From Spiroplasma clarkii (GTDB taxonomy: Bacteria > Bacillota_I > Bacilli_A > Mycoplasmatales > Mycoplasmataceae), in the NCBI RefSeq assembly GCF_002795265.1, contig NZ_CP024870.1, forward strand, positions 186,001 through 250,000: a stretch of 64,000 bases of DNA, given 5' to 3'. The notes under the pieces were generated by a model. The model ran no database searches, was not told where the DNA came from, and saw only the letters and a program-made list of their open reading frames with translations. Below, piece by piece: positions 19,739 through 30,672 of the stretch (position 1 is the stretch's first letter; the number at the start of each line of letters is the position of its first letter). The translations under genes and the position numbers were made by a program.

Positions 19739-21070
19739 ATGATAACAAAAAATTTAAAAACAAATTTTTTAAAGCTCAGTGCCTATAAAAAAAATACAAA
19801 ATCTAGTTTGTTTATTCAAAAAACCGGACAGACAACACTAGTGGATACAGAAAAAACTTTATACATTTGTTTAACTGAGGCAACCACTATTAGAAAGATA
19901 CAAACTATTATTAAAAAATTTGTCAAACAGAACAAGTATGACTTAAATATTGACTTAGATTCATTTGTGGAAGTTTTTCAAAACAACATTGACTTAATGC
20001 AAGCAGTTATTGAAACTTTAATGTATCAAAATCATCCAGTATTAAGTATGAAAACTACACAAAAAACTGAACCAAGTTTTAACTTTTTAGTTTCTGAAAC
20101 CTGAGCTTCATTATTTTCTGAGCTAGCTTTAAAAACTGAATTTAGCAATTTTGCTAGAGATCTACAAAATCTTCCACCAAATATTGCCACTTCAATTAAA
20201 CTTGCAGAATTAATTGAACAAAAGGCAAATGAAGTTGGGGGTATTAAGACTACAATCCTTAATAAAACTGAAATCCAGAATTTAAAAATGGAGTTGTTAT
20301 TGGCTGTCAATGCTGGGTCAAAAATTGAGCCAAGAGTAGTAGTTTTAGAATACGTTGGAGATCCAAAAGCACCAAAAGTTGCTTTGGTGGGGAAAGGTAT
20401 CACTTTTGATAGTGGAGGATATAATTTAAAATCTTCACCTTATATCAAAGATATGAAGTTTGATATGACAGGAACAGCTGTGGTTTGTGGTGCTGTAATG
20501 GCCTTAGCAAAAGCTAAAGCAAAATGTAATGTGGTTGCAATTGCAGTGTTAACAGATAATAGAATTGGTGAAACTGCCATGTTACCAGAAGCAATTTATC
20601 AATCAATGAAGGGTTTAACTGTTGAAATTACCAATACAGATGCTGAAGGCAGATTGGTTCTTGCAGATGGAATCACTTATGCTTTACAAGAACAAAAAGC
20701 CCAAAAAATTATAACTGCAGCAACTTTAACTGGTGCAATCCGCATTGCTTTGGGAAGATGATTTGTGGGTATGTTTAGCAATAATGACAAATTCTGTGAA
20801 GAATTTAGCACAGCAAGTCAAAAAGCTCAAGAATATTGTTGAAGATTACCACTACTAGAAGAGCATTTAGATGTAATGAAACGTTCAAAAATTGCAGATC
20901 TAGTTAACTCTGAACCTGGTGCTGAGGCTGGTTCTTCAACTGCTGCAGCATTTTTACAAGCCTTTGTAGAAGATAAACCCTTTATTCATGTTGATTTAAG
21001 TGGAGTGGGGCGTCTTGAAAGCGAAGGCACAGCACCAATGTTAAAAACAATTTTTGAACTACTAAAATAA
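19739..21070 (+). CDS. pepA: Leucyl aminopeptidase, M17 family (paralogue 1)
   Basis: Cytoplasmic di-metal aminopeptidase that removes N-terminal residues from peptides; 443 aa. The catalytic domain carries VGKGITFDSGGYNLK (metal-binding Lys and Asp), KFDMTGTA and NTDAEGRLVLADG (metal-binding Asp/Glu, catalytic Arg). TGA Trp codons at 20102, 20759 and 20840. The N-terminal about 150 residues are the divergent regulatory-type domain. A second M17 gene with the same layout lies at 21938, and the GIY-YIG gene sits between them. ATG 19739 follows GAGGGAATT. Confidence 0.95.
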
Positions 21071-21100
21071 CAATACTTAAGTTGATAAGGAGTTTTTCTG

Positions 21101-21697
21101 ATGATCTATAATCGCAAATTTGTTCAAATTATGAAGATTAAAAATTCTCGCTCTTTAGAATATAAGGCTCTAAACATTAACTATTGTACAAAAGTTTTAA
21201 ATCAAGTAATTAAAAATAAAAAAGTTTATGATATGAATTCAGTTTTTGAACTTGAAAAGGATTTACAAGGAGTTTATCTGATTTTTGCACTTGATAGCCA
21301 AAACAATTTAAAAATGAGTTACATTGGTGAATCAACTGACATTCAAACTCGATGAAAAAAGCATCTCTATCACTTAAAGAACAAAAATCGTCCAGCTGCT
21401 AGGTTAAGAAAACTTGAATCAAACATAAGCAATTTAAGATTTGTAATTTTAGCACTAACAGATAGTCAAAACCAGAGGTTGAAAACCGAAACATATTATA
21501 TTTATACTTTCAAGTCACGCTTTATTAGTGCTAATTCAAAAATTGCTAATAATAAAATGCGTTGTAATTTTGGACATGGAGTTAAAAAAACATTTCTAAC
21601 TTATTCAGAAATTGATGGCAAATTTAGGCTTGAAATTTATGGTTGTTGCTGAAATAAAATGTGCCAAGATAGATTTTTAATTGATAAAGAAAATTAA
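21101..21697 (+). CDS. GIY-YIG domain protein (putative nuclease)
   Basis: 198 aa. Residues 57-90 read GVYLIF ... SYIGES-x2-I-x2-RWKKHLYHLK, the GIY-YIG core with Arg84 and His88; Glu130 (KTETYYIYTF) fits the catalytic glutamate position. The rest, an N-terminal helical segment and a C-terminal tail with a CC-x4-C cluster near the end (GCCWNKMC), is unrecognised. TGA codons at 21353 and 21650 are Trp. AAGGAG precedes ATG 21101 by 8 bases and the gene starts 30 bases after the first aminopeptidase, so they are probably co-transcribed. It is not UvrC (too short, no UvrBC domains) and lacks homing-endonuclease DNA-binding domains that I can see. Function unknown. Confidence 0.8.
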
Positions 21698-21699
21698 TT

Positions 21700-21720
21700 T
21701 GAGGTGAACCTCATTTTTTT
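21700..21720 (+). terminator. Intrinsic terminator after the GIY-YIG gene
   Basis: TGAGG / CCTCA stem with loop TGAA (21700-21713) and a run of T. The 217 bases from here to 21937 hold no gene; a purine-rich Shine-Dalgarno (AGGGAGAG) lies close to the next start. Confidence 0.8.
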
Positions 21721-21937
21721 TATAAAAGTTCAATAAAATTTTGCCTTGATAATAATGCATTCTTATAACCTGGCGATGCTTGATAAACCAACTTAAAGTC
21801 AAGAACTAGATTGAGGATGATTATTTTTATCATATTTTTAGCATTTATGAAAATTAAAAACTTTTTTAATCTTAAAAAAGCAACAACAAAAATTAGTGGT
21901 AGAATTAGTAGGTATATTGAAGGGAGAGTAATTACTA

Positions 21938-23272
21938 ATGATTACTATTAATAAAAAAAACAATGAAATTACTTTAAAAGCAATTTCAAAAGACTCAAAA
22001 GTTGATCCATTGGTTATTTTAGAACCAGGTGTGGCAACTTTAATTTCAAGTGAAAAAACTATTTATCTTTGTATTGAGGTGACAGATTGTTGTGAAGATT
22101 TAAAAAGCACAATTGAAAACTATATCATAGCAACAAAATATAATCTGAACATTGATGTAGATTCATTTGTAGCCTTATTTAAAGACAAAAATGCTGCTTT
22201 TCAAGCTGTTGTTGAAACAGTTATGTTTGCAGCACATAAACAAATTGAAATGAAAGTTAAAGAAACTACAGAAAAACAATTTGATTTAGGTTTTGATGCA
22301 AAATATCAAGATCTATTGAAAAACTCAGAAATTAAATTGGAATTTGTAAACTTTGCACGTGACTTACAAGATTTACCACCAAATGTAGGTACATCAGTTG
22401 AGATCGCAAACAGAATTGAAACAAAAGCAAAAACAGTTGCTGATGTTAAAATTTCAATTTTAAACAAAAAACAAATTCAAGACCTAGACATGGGCTTATT
22501 TTTAGCAGTTAATGCTGGATCAAATGTAGAACCAAGACTTGTAGTATTGGAATACACTGGTGACCCTAAAGCTAAAAAAACTGCTCTTGTTGGAAAGGGA
22601 ATTACCTTTGACACTGGGGGATATAACCTAAAACCATCAAATTTCTTAGAAAACATGAAATTTGACATGTCAGGTGCTGCAATTGTAAGTGCAACAGTGA
22701 TGGCCTTAGCAAAAGCAAAAGCAAAATGTAATGTTGTTGGAATTGGTTTACTAACTGACAACAGAATTGGGGGTACTGCTACTTTAACTGAATCAATTGT
22801 TAAATCAATGAATGGTCAAACAGTAGAAATCACCAATACAGATGCTGAAGGAAGATTGGTTCTTGCAGATGGTATTACTTATGCAGTGCATAATCAAAAA
22901 GCAGAAAGAGTAATAACTGTAGCTACATTAACAGGAGCAATTGATATTGCTTTAGGAAAATGATTTACAGGAACTTTTTCAAGTTCAGATGAATTCTACA
23001 GTGAATTTGTTACAGCTGCTTTAAAAGCACAAGAACCAATTTGAAGACAACCGTTAATTGAAGGACATTTAAAAGCAATGAAATGTTCAAAAATTGCTGA
23101 TTTAGTTAACTCTGAACCAGGAAGACAAGCAGGTTCTTCAACTGCAGCTGCATTTTTAGACTCATTTGCAGAGAAAAAACAATACATTCATTTAGATATT
23201 GCCTCAACTGCTGATCAAAGTAAACGTGGAAGAGCTCCAATGACAAGAACAATGTTTGAATTGTTAAAATAA
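21938..23272 (+). CDS. pepA: Leucyl aminopeptidase, M17 family (paralogue 2)
   Basis: 444 aa, colinear with the 19739 gene and sharing long identical blocks (AKAKAKCNVV, NTDAEGRLVLADGITYA). The metal-site motif reads VGKGITFDTGGYNLK, with Thr in place of the usual Ser; the metal-binding Lys, Asp and Glu and the catalytic Arg are kept. TGA Trp codons at 22961 and 23041. Either the two copies form mixed hexamers or they differ in peptide preference; this cannot be read from sequence. Confidence 0.95.
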
Positions 23273-23324
23273 ATCCTTTAGATTAATTTATACATAATTT
23301 TAGATAATTTGGAGGGTTGGTTGA

Positions 23325-25175
23325 ATGAGAAGTTTTTACGTAATTTATAAGAATAATTTACAGAAATTTTATAGAAATAAATTTAATATCATAGCATGTT
23401 GTGCTGTTTTTGGACTAACATTATTTGTCAATATATTAATGTTTCTTTTCTTTACCAAAATGCATATGCCAGTATTATCAATCTCATTGACTATAGTTTT
23501 ATCTTCAATATTTTTGACTATATACAATGTCAATAACATTACAAGAACAATTATCAGTGATAAACACGGGGGCGTTGAAAGTATTCAATCACGTCGTGGT
23601 GTTAAAGATCCAGTTATTTTCTTTTCAAAGTTTTTAGCAATTAAAACAATAACTTGATCTTACATCATTTTAGTTTATTTAATGTATATATCTTTAGCAG
23701 AAATTTTTGGAGTTTTAAATATTTATTATGTTTTAACAACATTATCTGTTGGGATATTTGCTTTGTTTCCTTTGGAGTTTGTAATTTCAGGGATGACTTA
23801 TTTTTTCGCAACAGCAACATATAGTAACAAAAAATCAATTCCATTTACATGAATTTTTATAACTGTTATGTCTTGCTTTTGACTATTTGCTGGTCTACCA
23901 ACTGCAATTGGTGGTCTATTTTCTAATCAAGACCAATTTGATACTGGACGTGTCTACAGGTTGTATGAATTAAGAAAAAAATACCCAGATGGACTTGCTA
24001 GCGGATTGCTTGATGGTGATTTAAATAAATTATTTAAATCAGAAAGAGAGTACAGCGATAGTATTTATTCAACTGATAATATTTCAAGTTTTATTGGCGG
24101 TTTAAAAATTAGAGTTGTAAAAAATGAGGAAACATTTTATCGCCCAATTTATTCAAATAACAATTTTATATTTTCTAATTATAATGAGTGAGCCCTGACT
24201 AAGGGAGGAATGATTTTAGAATTATCAGAGCAAGCAACTGGAGGTAGTCTTTCACCTCTAAGTGATTTTATGAAACATTTTTTAGGTGACCTTGTTTACT
24301 TGGATGAGGATTCAAATTTGGGTTTTTATTTTACTAATTATGGAGACTCTTGTGGTAGCACTTGCTATTACAATCTACTTAAAAATAACTTTTTAATAAA
24401 TTTTGTTAAAAGCATAGCAATCCAACCAGAAGGGAATGCTAAAATCAAGCTTCATAAAGATTCATACTTTGGCAGTCAAACTCGTCAAAGCTTTTCAGGT
24501 GATGACCAATATGAAGCGGTACTAGATAATATCAGCTCTAAAAATGAGTTTTTAAAACTATTTTTAGAAGCTAATAATAAAAAAATGTACGAAGATGAGT
24601 TGAAAGAAATTGTAGCAATTTTAAAAAGTCACTATCTTTACCAAAACACATTTAAAAAATACTATGAGCAAGACAGTACTTTTCAAGTTGATGGTGATGA
24701 ATATGACCGCTCATATCATAAATCTTACGACTACGATTTAAAATTTGAAAGCTGAGCAGGTGATTCAAAATATTCTGCTTCTTCAAGATTGGTTTTAGGA
24801 AACATCTTTAGTATCATATTATCAGGTCCTGCTACATATGATGATGGAACAACAAGAGAATTCAAAAACAAACTTTTAAATATCAATGATTTTGCAAATC
24901 CCTTTGCCAATTTTTACAATATGGTTCTTTACTCAGGTAAGTCAGATTATGATAGTAGCATTATTCAATCTGGTTCACAATTAATACCACTGGCAAATCG
25001 TTATTTACCAATTTTAGAAGAAGATAGTAATGGGAACAAGAATTTAGTTTTTGCTAGAAAACCATTACCTATCGTTATCAATTACATTAGCTGAATTGGA
25101 AGTTCATTAATTTTACTAGGATTAAGTTACTGAATGTTTTCAAGAAGAAAAGTTAGAAACATAAGTGAGGTGTAA
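23325..25175 (+). CDS. ABC transporter permease with large soluble domain (module 1)
   Basis: 616 aa, joined across TGA codons in one frame to TAA 25173-25175. Topology: about six hydrophobic helices in the first 200 residues (for example NIIACCAVFGLTLFVNILMF and VLTTLSVGIFALFPLEF), then about 380 hydrophilic residues likely outside the cell, one C-terminal helix (IGSSLILLGLSYW) and a short basic tail. It contains GGVESIQSRRG after the second or third helix, matching TGIQGLMVRRG in the module 2 permease. The ATPase of the module starts two bases after the stop. Not assignable to a named exporter family; the layout resembles ABC-2/FtsX-like permeases with an extracytoplasmic insert. Confidence 0.85.
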
Positions 25176-25177
25176 TT

Positions 25178-25957
25178 ATGTTAGAAATTTTAAAAGTTAC
25201 AAAATTATTTCCTAGTAAAAAAAGTGACATTGAAAATCAAAAAGTCTTATCAAAAGATCAAAAAGGTGTGTTAAACTTTAGCATTGCAATTAAACCAGGA
25301 GACATTTATGGTTTAGTTGGAGATAATGGTGCAGGTAAATCAACCTTAATTAAAGCAGTTTTTGGTGAATACAAAAGAGATGGCGGGACAGTTGAAATTG
25401 ATAAAAATTCAATTTATACTGGTGATAATTTACAAAGAATTAGTTATTTCCCAGATCAAAGTGTTTTCCCTAAAGACTTATCTTTAAAGGAATTTTGTTT
25501 AATGGATTCAGAACTCGCTGGAATGAAACCAAAAGTTGCCTTAGAAAAATTTGCTAATTTATTGGCTTCACTTGATTTAGGGGACAATATGAACAAAAAA
25601 TTCCGAGAATTATCTGCCGGAATGCAAAAGAAAGCCTTACTGGCAGTAACCTTAGTGACAGATCCTCAATACATCTTTTTAGATGAACCGACTGCTAACT
25701 TAGATGTTCAATCAAGAATTGAGTTCATCAACATTATTATGAAATTAGCAGAAAAAGGAATTGGGATACTAATCACCAGTCATATCATCGATGAGCTGCA
25801 AGAAAGTATTAATAAACTAACCATCATTGAAAATGGAGTTCAAGTTTATAACAATGCTTTTGATAACAAAACCCAAAGAGTTGCAGATATTTATAAGAAA
25901 GTGACTACAGGTAAATCAGTCAATGCCCAAGACATTGTTGATTATATCTATAATTAG
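25178..25957 (+). CDS. ABC transporter ATP-binding protein (module 1)
   Basis: 259 aa. Walker A GDNGAGKSTL, signature LSAGMQKKALL, Walker B YIFLDEPTANLD, switch His in ITSHIIDEL. No TGA codon. It has an insertion of about 20 residues after the first strand (FPSKKSDIENQKVLSKDQK) that is shorter in module 2. Lies between two permeases, two bases after the first and 11 bases before the second. Exporter-type ATPase by similarity; cargo unknown. Confidence 0.93.
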   Translation: MLEILKVTKLFPSKKSDIENQKVLSKDQKGVLNFSIAIKPGDIYGLVGDNGAGKSTLIKAVFGEYKRDGGTVEIDKNSIYTGDNLQRISYFPDQSVFPKDLSLKEFCLMDSELAGMKPKVALEKFANLLASLDLGDNMNKKFRELSAGMQKKALLAVTLVTDPQYIFLDEPTANLDVQSRIEFINIIMKLAEKGIGILITSHIIDELQESINKLTIIENGVQVYNNAFDNKTQRVADIYKKVTTGKSVNAQDIVDYIYN

Positions 25958-25968
25958 GAGGGAGAAAT

Positions 25969-27951
25969 ATGAAAGATTTATTAACAATATCTAGTTTTAA
26001 TTTACTTAGAACATTAAAAACCAAAGCAGTTTTCATTGGGATCCCATTTATGATTATCTTAATTTTTGCCCTTAATGTTGTGTTCGCAACCTTTATTAGT
26101 GGAATTTGGGGAATAAAATTGGCATACACTATGACGATAATGCTTTCAGTCATTTATTTAGTTTTTTATAATGTTTTTGCCACAGGTACAAGTTATGTTG
26201 TTGACAGCAACACTGGAATCCAAGGTTTAATGGTAAGAAGAGGAGCATATAAATGAATAATTCTTTATACACGTTTCTTTGCAGCAAAAGTAATCACATT
26301 TAGTTTTATTGCCTTATCATTTTCACAATTTATCATTTTTTTACATGTTATTAAACCACTTGGTTATGACCTGTATTTAGATGGTTATGTCTATGGAATT
26401 TTAGCCTTAATTCCATTTGATATTCTATTCTCAGGTTTTGTAATTTTAGTAACAACAATGAGTTTTAGGCTAAAAGCAATTTTACCACTTGGTTGAATTG
26501 TTGGTATTTTTTCATCACTATATTGAGTATTAAGTCCAATCTTTTATTTGTTTAGTACATTGTCTTCATTTAGTCAGGGTGATAATTTAGTAACTTATAA
26601 TGCTATGAAACTGATTGAGCAAGAAAAAACCAACAAAACCAATAATAATTTTTATACTTTACTGCGCAAAAGTAATATTGAGTATCTTGATGCAATTAGA
26701 GGTCTTGCTAGTGGTGGTGAACGTGGGTTGCTTTATTTAGAAATCAAACCTGATTCAAACCTTGCTAGAGCTCTAGACTTAGAAGCAGAACCTGGTTTAA
26801 AATATTTCATTTATCCAATTACTGATTTTTTTGGAAGTATTCATAGTAATTATCCAGTTAGATATAACTCATTTCTTGAACTTGCAACTAGAATCTTAGA
26901 AGGCGATGACTCAGTGGTGAAACTAGCAGCAGACTATGTTAAAACATTCCCACTCTTTGATGATAGTGGTGTGACTGTTCGCTTAAATGATCAACCTGAT
27001 TCATTTGATGATGATGGACGTACTTTAGTTCAAAAAATTAGAGAGAAATTAGAGAACAACCTTTACTTAAAATTTATCAATGCAATTGGTTTTACAAGCA
27101 CAGATCAAAATGAAAAAGCTACTCTTGCAAAACAATCATGATATATGAACAAAACTACTTCAAATTATAATGGTGAAAAACAATTTGGTGCAGTCCTTAA
27201 TGAAAAAATCAATATGAATAATACTGAACTTGTTAAATTGTTCCCAACTGATACTAATCTTGAAGAGAATTTGAATAGTCTAAAAGAAATTCTTCAAAAA
27301 CAATTTAAGTTTGGACTAAATATTATATCACCAAGAAGTGACTCTTTTTTATCATATAAACAATTAATTAAAGTTTCATCAAGAGATGACGATGATGAAC
27401 AAGATCGAGAGCAAAATTTCAGCTTATCTGATGCTGGAAGGGAAAAAATTGAAGAAATTGAACCTGAGGTCTCTAAAAATATTGAAGCAATAAGTAGATT
27501 TTCAAACACTTTACCAAGCACAGTACTTATTAATGGTACAATTGGCATGGTGATGAAAGCTCCTGGAGTTACTAGTAAAAATGATCTTGAAGGTTTAGAA
27601 AAAACAATCTTTATGATGACTTTTAATCCATTCACTTATTTCTTCACAATGACCTTACTCTCAGGTAAAGAAGATTTCTACTATGATGACTTTGGAATTT
27701 CAAATTCAATTTTACCAGCAGGTAACTTTGCAACTCCAAACATTAAATATAAAGGTGGTAACCCAGATAGCATTGATCATTCAAGTGGTCCAGTAAAAGA
27801 AACTAATATTAAAGATTTAAGTATGGAAGTTAGATCAAGACCAGTTAAAGTTCAATTAATCTACTTTGGTTTCATTGCTGTTGGTATTCTACTAACTTTA
27901 TTAGCTTACTTACCATACAGCAGAAATATTTATAAAAAAGGAGCTGAGTAA
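25969..27951 (+). CDS. ABC transporter permease with large soluble domain (module 2)
   Basis: 660 aa, reading TGA as Trp. Same layout as the module 1 permease: N-terminal helices (IGIPFMIILIFALNVVFA and others to about residue 195), a large hydrophilic domain of about 420 residues, a C-terminal helix (IYFGFIAVGILLTLLAYL) and a short basic tail. The segment FNPFTYFFTMTLLSGK matches FANPFANFYNMVLYSGK in module 1. Sequence divergence is large, so the duplication is old. ATG 25969 follows GGAGGGAG. Confidence 0.85.
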
Positions 27952-27952
27952 G

Positions 27953-28774
27953 ATGTTAGAAATTAAAAATGTTTCAAAAATTTTTGATAACCGTATTAAG
28001 GGGACCAAATCTGGTGTTCGTAATGTTTCATTAAAAATTATGCCTGGAGATATTTATGGTTTTGTTGGAGATAATGGTGCTGGAAAATCAACTTTAATTA
28101 AAGCAGTTTTTGGTGAATACCGCAAAGATGAAGGTGAAATCTTACTTGATGGAGTGGATGTTAAAAAGAATCTTGGTTTGAAAAGAATCGCTTTCTTTCC
28201 AGATCAAAGTATTTATCCAAAAGGAATAAATGTTCAAGAATATTGTATGCTTGATGCAAAAATTGCTGGAGTAAAAAGGGCATTAGCAAAAGAACGTTTC
28301 AGAACTTTACTTGAAAAATTTGGTTTATCAAATTATCGTCATAAGTCATTTAAAGATTTATCAGCTGGAATGCAGAAAAAAATGCTGTTAATTATAACTT
28401 TAGTAAGTAAACCTGATTATATTTTCTTAGATGAACCAACAGCCAACCTAGATGTTAAGGCTAGATTGGAATTCATGGAGGTAATCAAATTCCTTGCCAA
28501 AAAAGGAGTTGGAATACTAATCACAAGTCACATTATTGATGAATTACAAGAAAACATTAATAAACTTTCAATAATTGATAATGGTAACCAAGTTTATAAT
28601 GCAGATTTTGATAAAACTGCTGAAAAGATTATTGATATTTATGAGAAACATTCAACAAAAGTTAAAGTTGATACTGATAAAATGGTTGATAAAATTAATG
28701 TTAACTCAAAACATCATGATGAGAAAGTAAATAATCAAAAAAAAGATAAAAAAGCACAAAAAAACAAAAAGTAA
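27953..28774 (+). CDS. ABC transporter ATP-binding protein (module 2)
   Basis: 273 aa. Walker A GDNGAGKSTLIKAVFGEY (same words as module 1), signature LSAGMQKKMLL, Walker B YIFLDEPTANLD, ITSHIIDEL. It differs by a C-terminal tail of about 35 residues rich in Lys (NNQKKDKKAQKNKK). Starts one base after the module 2 permease stop. Because the four genes run permease-ATPase-permease-ATPase with 1-11 base gaps, a heteromeric exporter is plausible. Confidence 0.93.
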   Translation: MLEIKNVSKIFDNRIKGTKSGVRNVSLKIMPGDIYGFVGDNGAGKSTLIKAVFGEYRKDEGEILLDGVDVKKNLGLKRIAFFPDQSIYPKGINVQEYCMLDAKIAGVKRALAKERFRTLLEKFGLSNYRHKSFKDLSAGMQKKMLLIITLVSKPDYIFLDEPTANLDVKARLEFMEVIKFLAKKGVGILITSHIIDELQENINKLSIIDNGNQVYNADFDKTAEKIIDIYEKHSTKVKVDTDKMVDKINVNSKHHDEKVNNQKKDKKAQKNKK

Positions 28775-28778
28775 ATTT

Positions 28779-28812
28779 AAAAATTGTTCAACTTGGTTGA
28801 ACAATTTTTTTG
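28779..28812 (+). terminator. Strong intrinsic terminator after the ABC modules
   Basis: A 13-bp stem (28779-28791 with 28797-28809), loop CTTGG, T run. Confidence 0.95.
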
Positions 28813-28845
28813 TTGTAAATAATTATTAACCTTGTAAAAAACAAG

Positions 28846-28857
28846 TATAATAAGCAT
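28846..28857 (+). promoter_or_regulatory. Promoter giving a leaderless pepF transcript
   Basis: TATAAT at 28846-28851 is followed by only six bases (AAGCAT) before ATG 28858. The expected start of transcription (6-8 bases after the -10 box) falls on or next to the A of the ATG, and no Shine-Dalgarno is present. A weak -35 (TTATTA, 28823-28828) is at 17 bases. Confidence 0.6.
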
Positions 28858-30636
28858 ATGAGTGAAAAATTAAATAGCAAAGAGTATTCTTGAGATTTTT
28901 CAAGATTGTATTCAAACATAAGTGAGTGAGAGAAGGACTTACAACTATATGTTGATGCCAATAAAAAAATAAAAAACCTAGAAGGGAAATTAAGTAACCA
29001 ACATGATTTTCAAACTTATTTAAACTTGGACTTTGAAGCCAATCAGTTTTTCTCGAGACTGAATTTATTTATGCGTCAATTAGATGTTGACCAAACTCAA
29101 ATAACATTTCAAAAATATGATGCAATTTTTAGAAACACAGTTCATAAAGTTGAGAGAGATTTAAGTTTTCTTGAGCCTGAAATTTTGGCATTGGATTCTG
29201 AGCAAGTTTTAGAATGAGTCAAAGCTTCAAAACAGAGTCAGTATTTTAATAACTTTAAAATTTTGTTTGCCAATAAAAAGCATTATTTAAGTGCTGATAG
29301 TGAAAAATTGTTAAGTATAGTTGCTAAAAGTCGTCAAAATTCACAAGAGATTTATCAAACCTTGGCTTATGCTGATAAAACCCAGGCTACTTTTAAATTT
29401 CAAGGTAAGAATATAGTGGTTGACAATACTTTTTATAAAAAGATTTGTGAAGACTCTGATCCCCACAAAGATCAAAAATTGCGAAGAGAAGTTTATAATT
29501 TATTTTTTAATGGTTATTTTAAAAATAAGTTTAGTTTCACAAAGATTTATGAAGGAATTTTAGCAGAACATTATGAAACAGCATTAATTCGCAATTTTCA
29601 ATCAGCACTAGAAATGAAATTAAATGATGATTTGGTACCAACTGAGGTTTATGAAAAATTGTTAGAAATTGGCAAACAAAATATTCAACCATTAAAAGAT
29701 TATTATTTATTAATTAAAAACTACCATGGCTTAAAAACTTTTAATTCAACTGATAGGGAATTAAAGTTGGTCAGGGATTTTTCAAAGAAATACTCAATTC
29801 CTGAAGGTAAAAAAATAGTTAGAGAAGCTTTGCAAGTTTTGGGTGAAGAATATCAAACCTATTTAGATATAGCACTCAAAGTTGGAAATATTGACTATAT
29901 TGAGAACCCAAACAAAGTTAGTGGTGCCTATTCAACTGGGGCCCAAAATCATGATCCTGTGATTTTAATGAATTGAGATGATAAATTAAGTTCGGTAAGC
30001 ACTTTAGCACATGAAGTTGGACATTCAGTTCATACCTTGTTTGCTGATAAAAATAATAAGTTCCCTTTAAATGATTATCCAATCATTTTAGCAGAGGTGT
30101 CATCAACTTTTAGTGAGCACATTTTGTTTGATTACTTATTAAAACATACCAATTCTGACTCAGAAAAAATCTATTTATTGCAACAGAGAGTTTTTGACAT
30201 GATTTCAACCTTTTATCGTCAAATTCAATTCGCTGAATTTGAGTATCAAGTTCACAAACTTGTTCAAGAACAGCTACCCTTAACTGCAGATATTCTTATG
30301 GAATTGTACAAAAACATTGAAAATCAATATGGATATGATTTATTTGATGATAAAAAACGAGAAGTTTATCACTGAGCCTATGTTTCTCATTTTTTTGAAT
30401 CACCATTTTATGTTTATAAATATGCATTAGATCTTGTAGCAAGTTTTAAATTATATAATGATTTTAAAAATGGAAAACAAACAATTATTCAGCTAGTTAA
30501 AGCTGGAGGTAGTCAACCACCATTAGAAATTTTAAAACAATGTGGAGTAGATTTTACTGATCCAAAAACTTATGCTCCATTGATTGAAGAAATCAAAAAC
30601 CTAGTTCAAGAGTTAAAACAATTATTACTTAGATAA
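28858..30636 (+). CDS. pepF: Oligoendopeptidase F (M3 family)
   Basis: Cytoplasmic zinc endopeptidase cleaving oligopeptides; 592 aa, full length. HEVGHSVH (His385, Glu386, His389) is the zinc site, with the third ligand Glu413 in LAEVSSTFSEH. The N-terminal helical domain is intact, and TGA codons are Trp. The only reasonable start is ATG 28858, since the next Met is about 65 residues in and would remove conserved N-terminal sequence. Works downstream of peptide uptake together with the two M17 aminopeptidases. Likely leaderless. Confidence 0.97.
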
Positions 30637-30667
30637 AAACCAACAGTTTTAACTGTTGGTTTTGTTT
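30636..30667. terminator. Bidirectional terminator between convergent genes
   Basis: AAAACCAACAG (30636-30646) / CTGTTGGTTTT (30653-30663) around TTTTAA. T runs on both sides let it serve pepF on the plus strand and the membrane protein gene on the minus strand. Confidence 0.85.
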
Positions 30668-30672
30668 AAAAA

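Noticed and set aside
21101-21697. UvrC or a homing endonuclease as identity of the GIY-YIG protein
   Set aside because: Too short for UvrC and without UvrB-binding or HhH domains; no intron or intein context for a homing enzyme.
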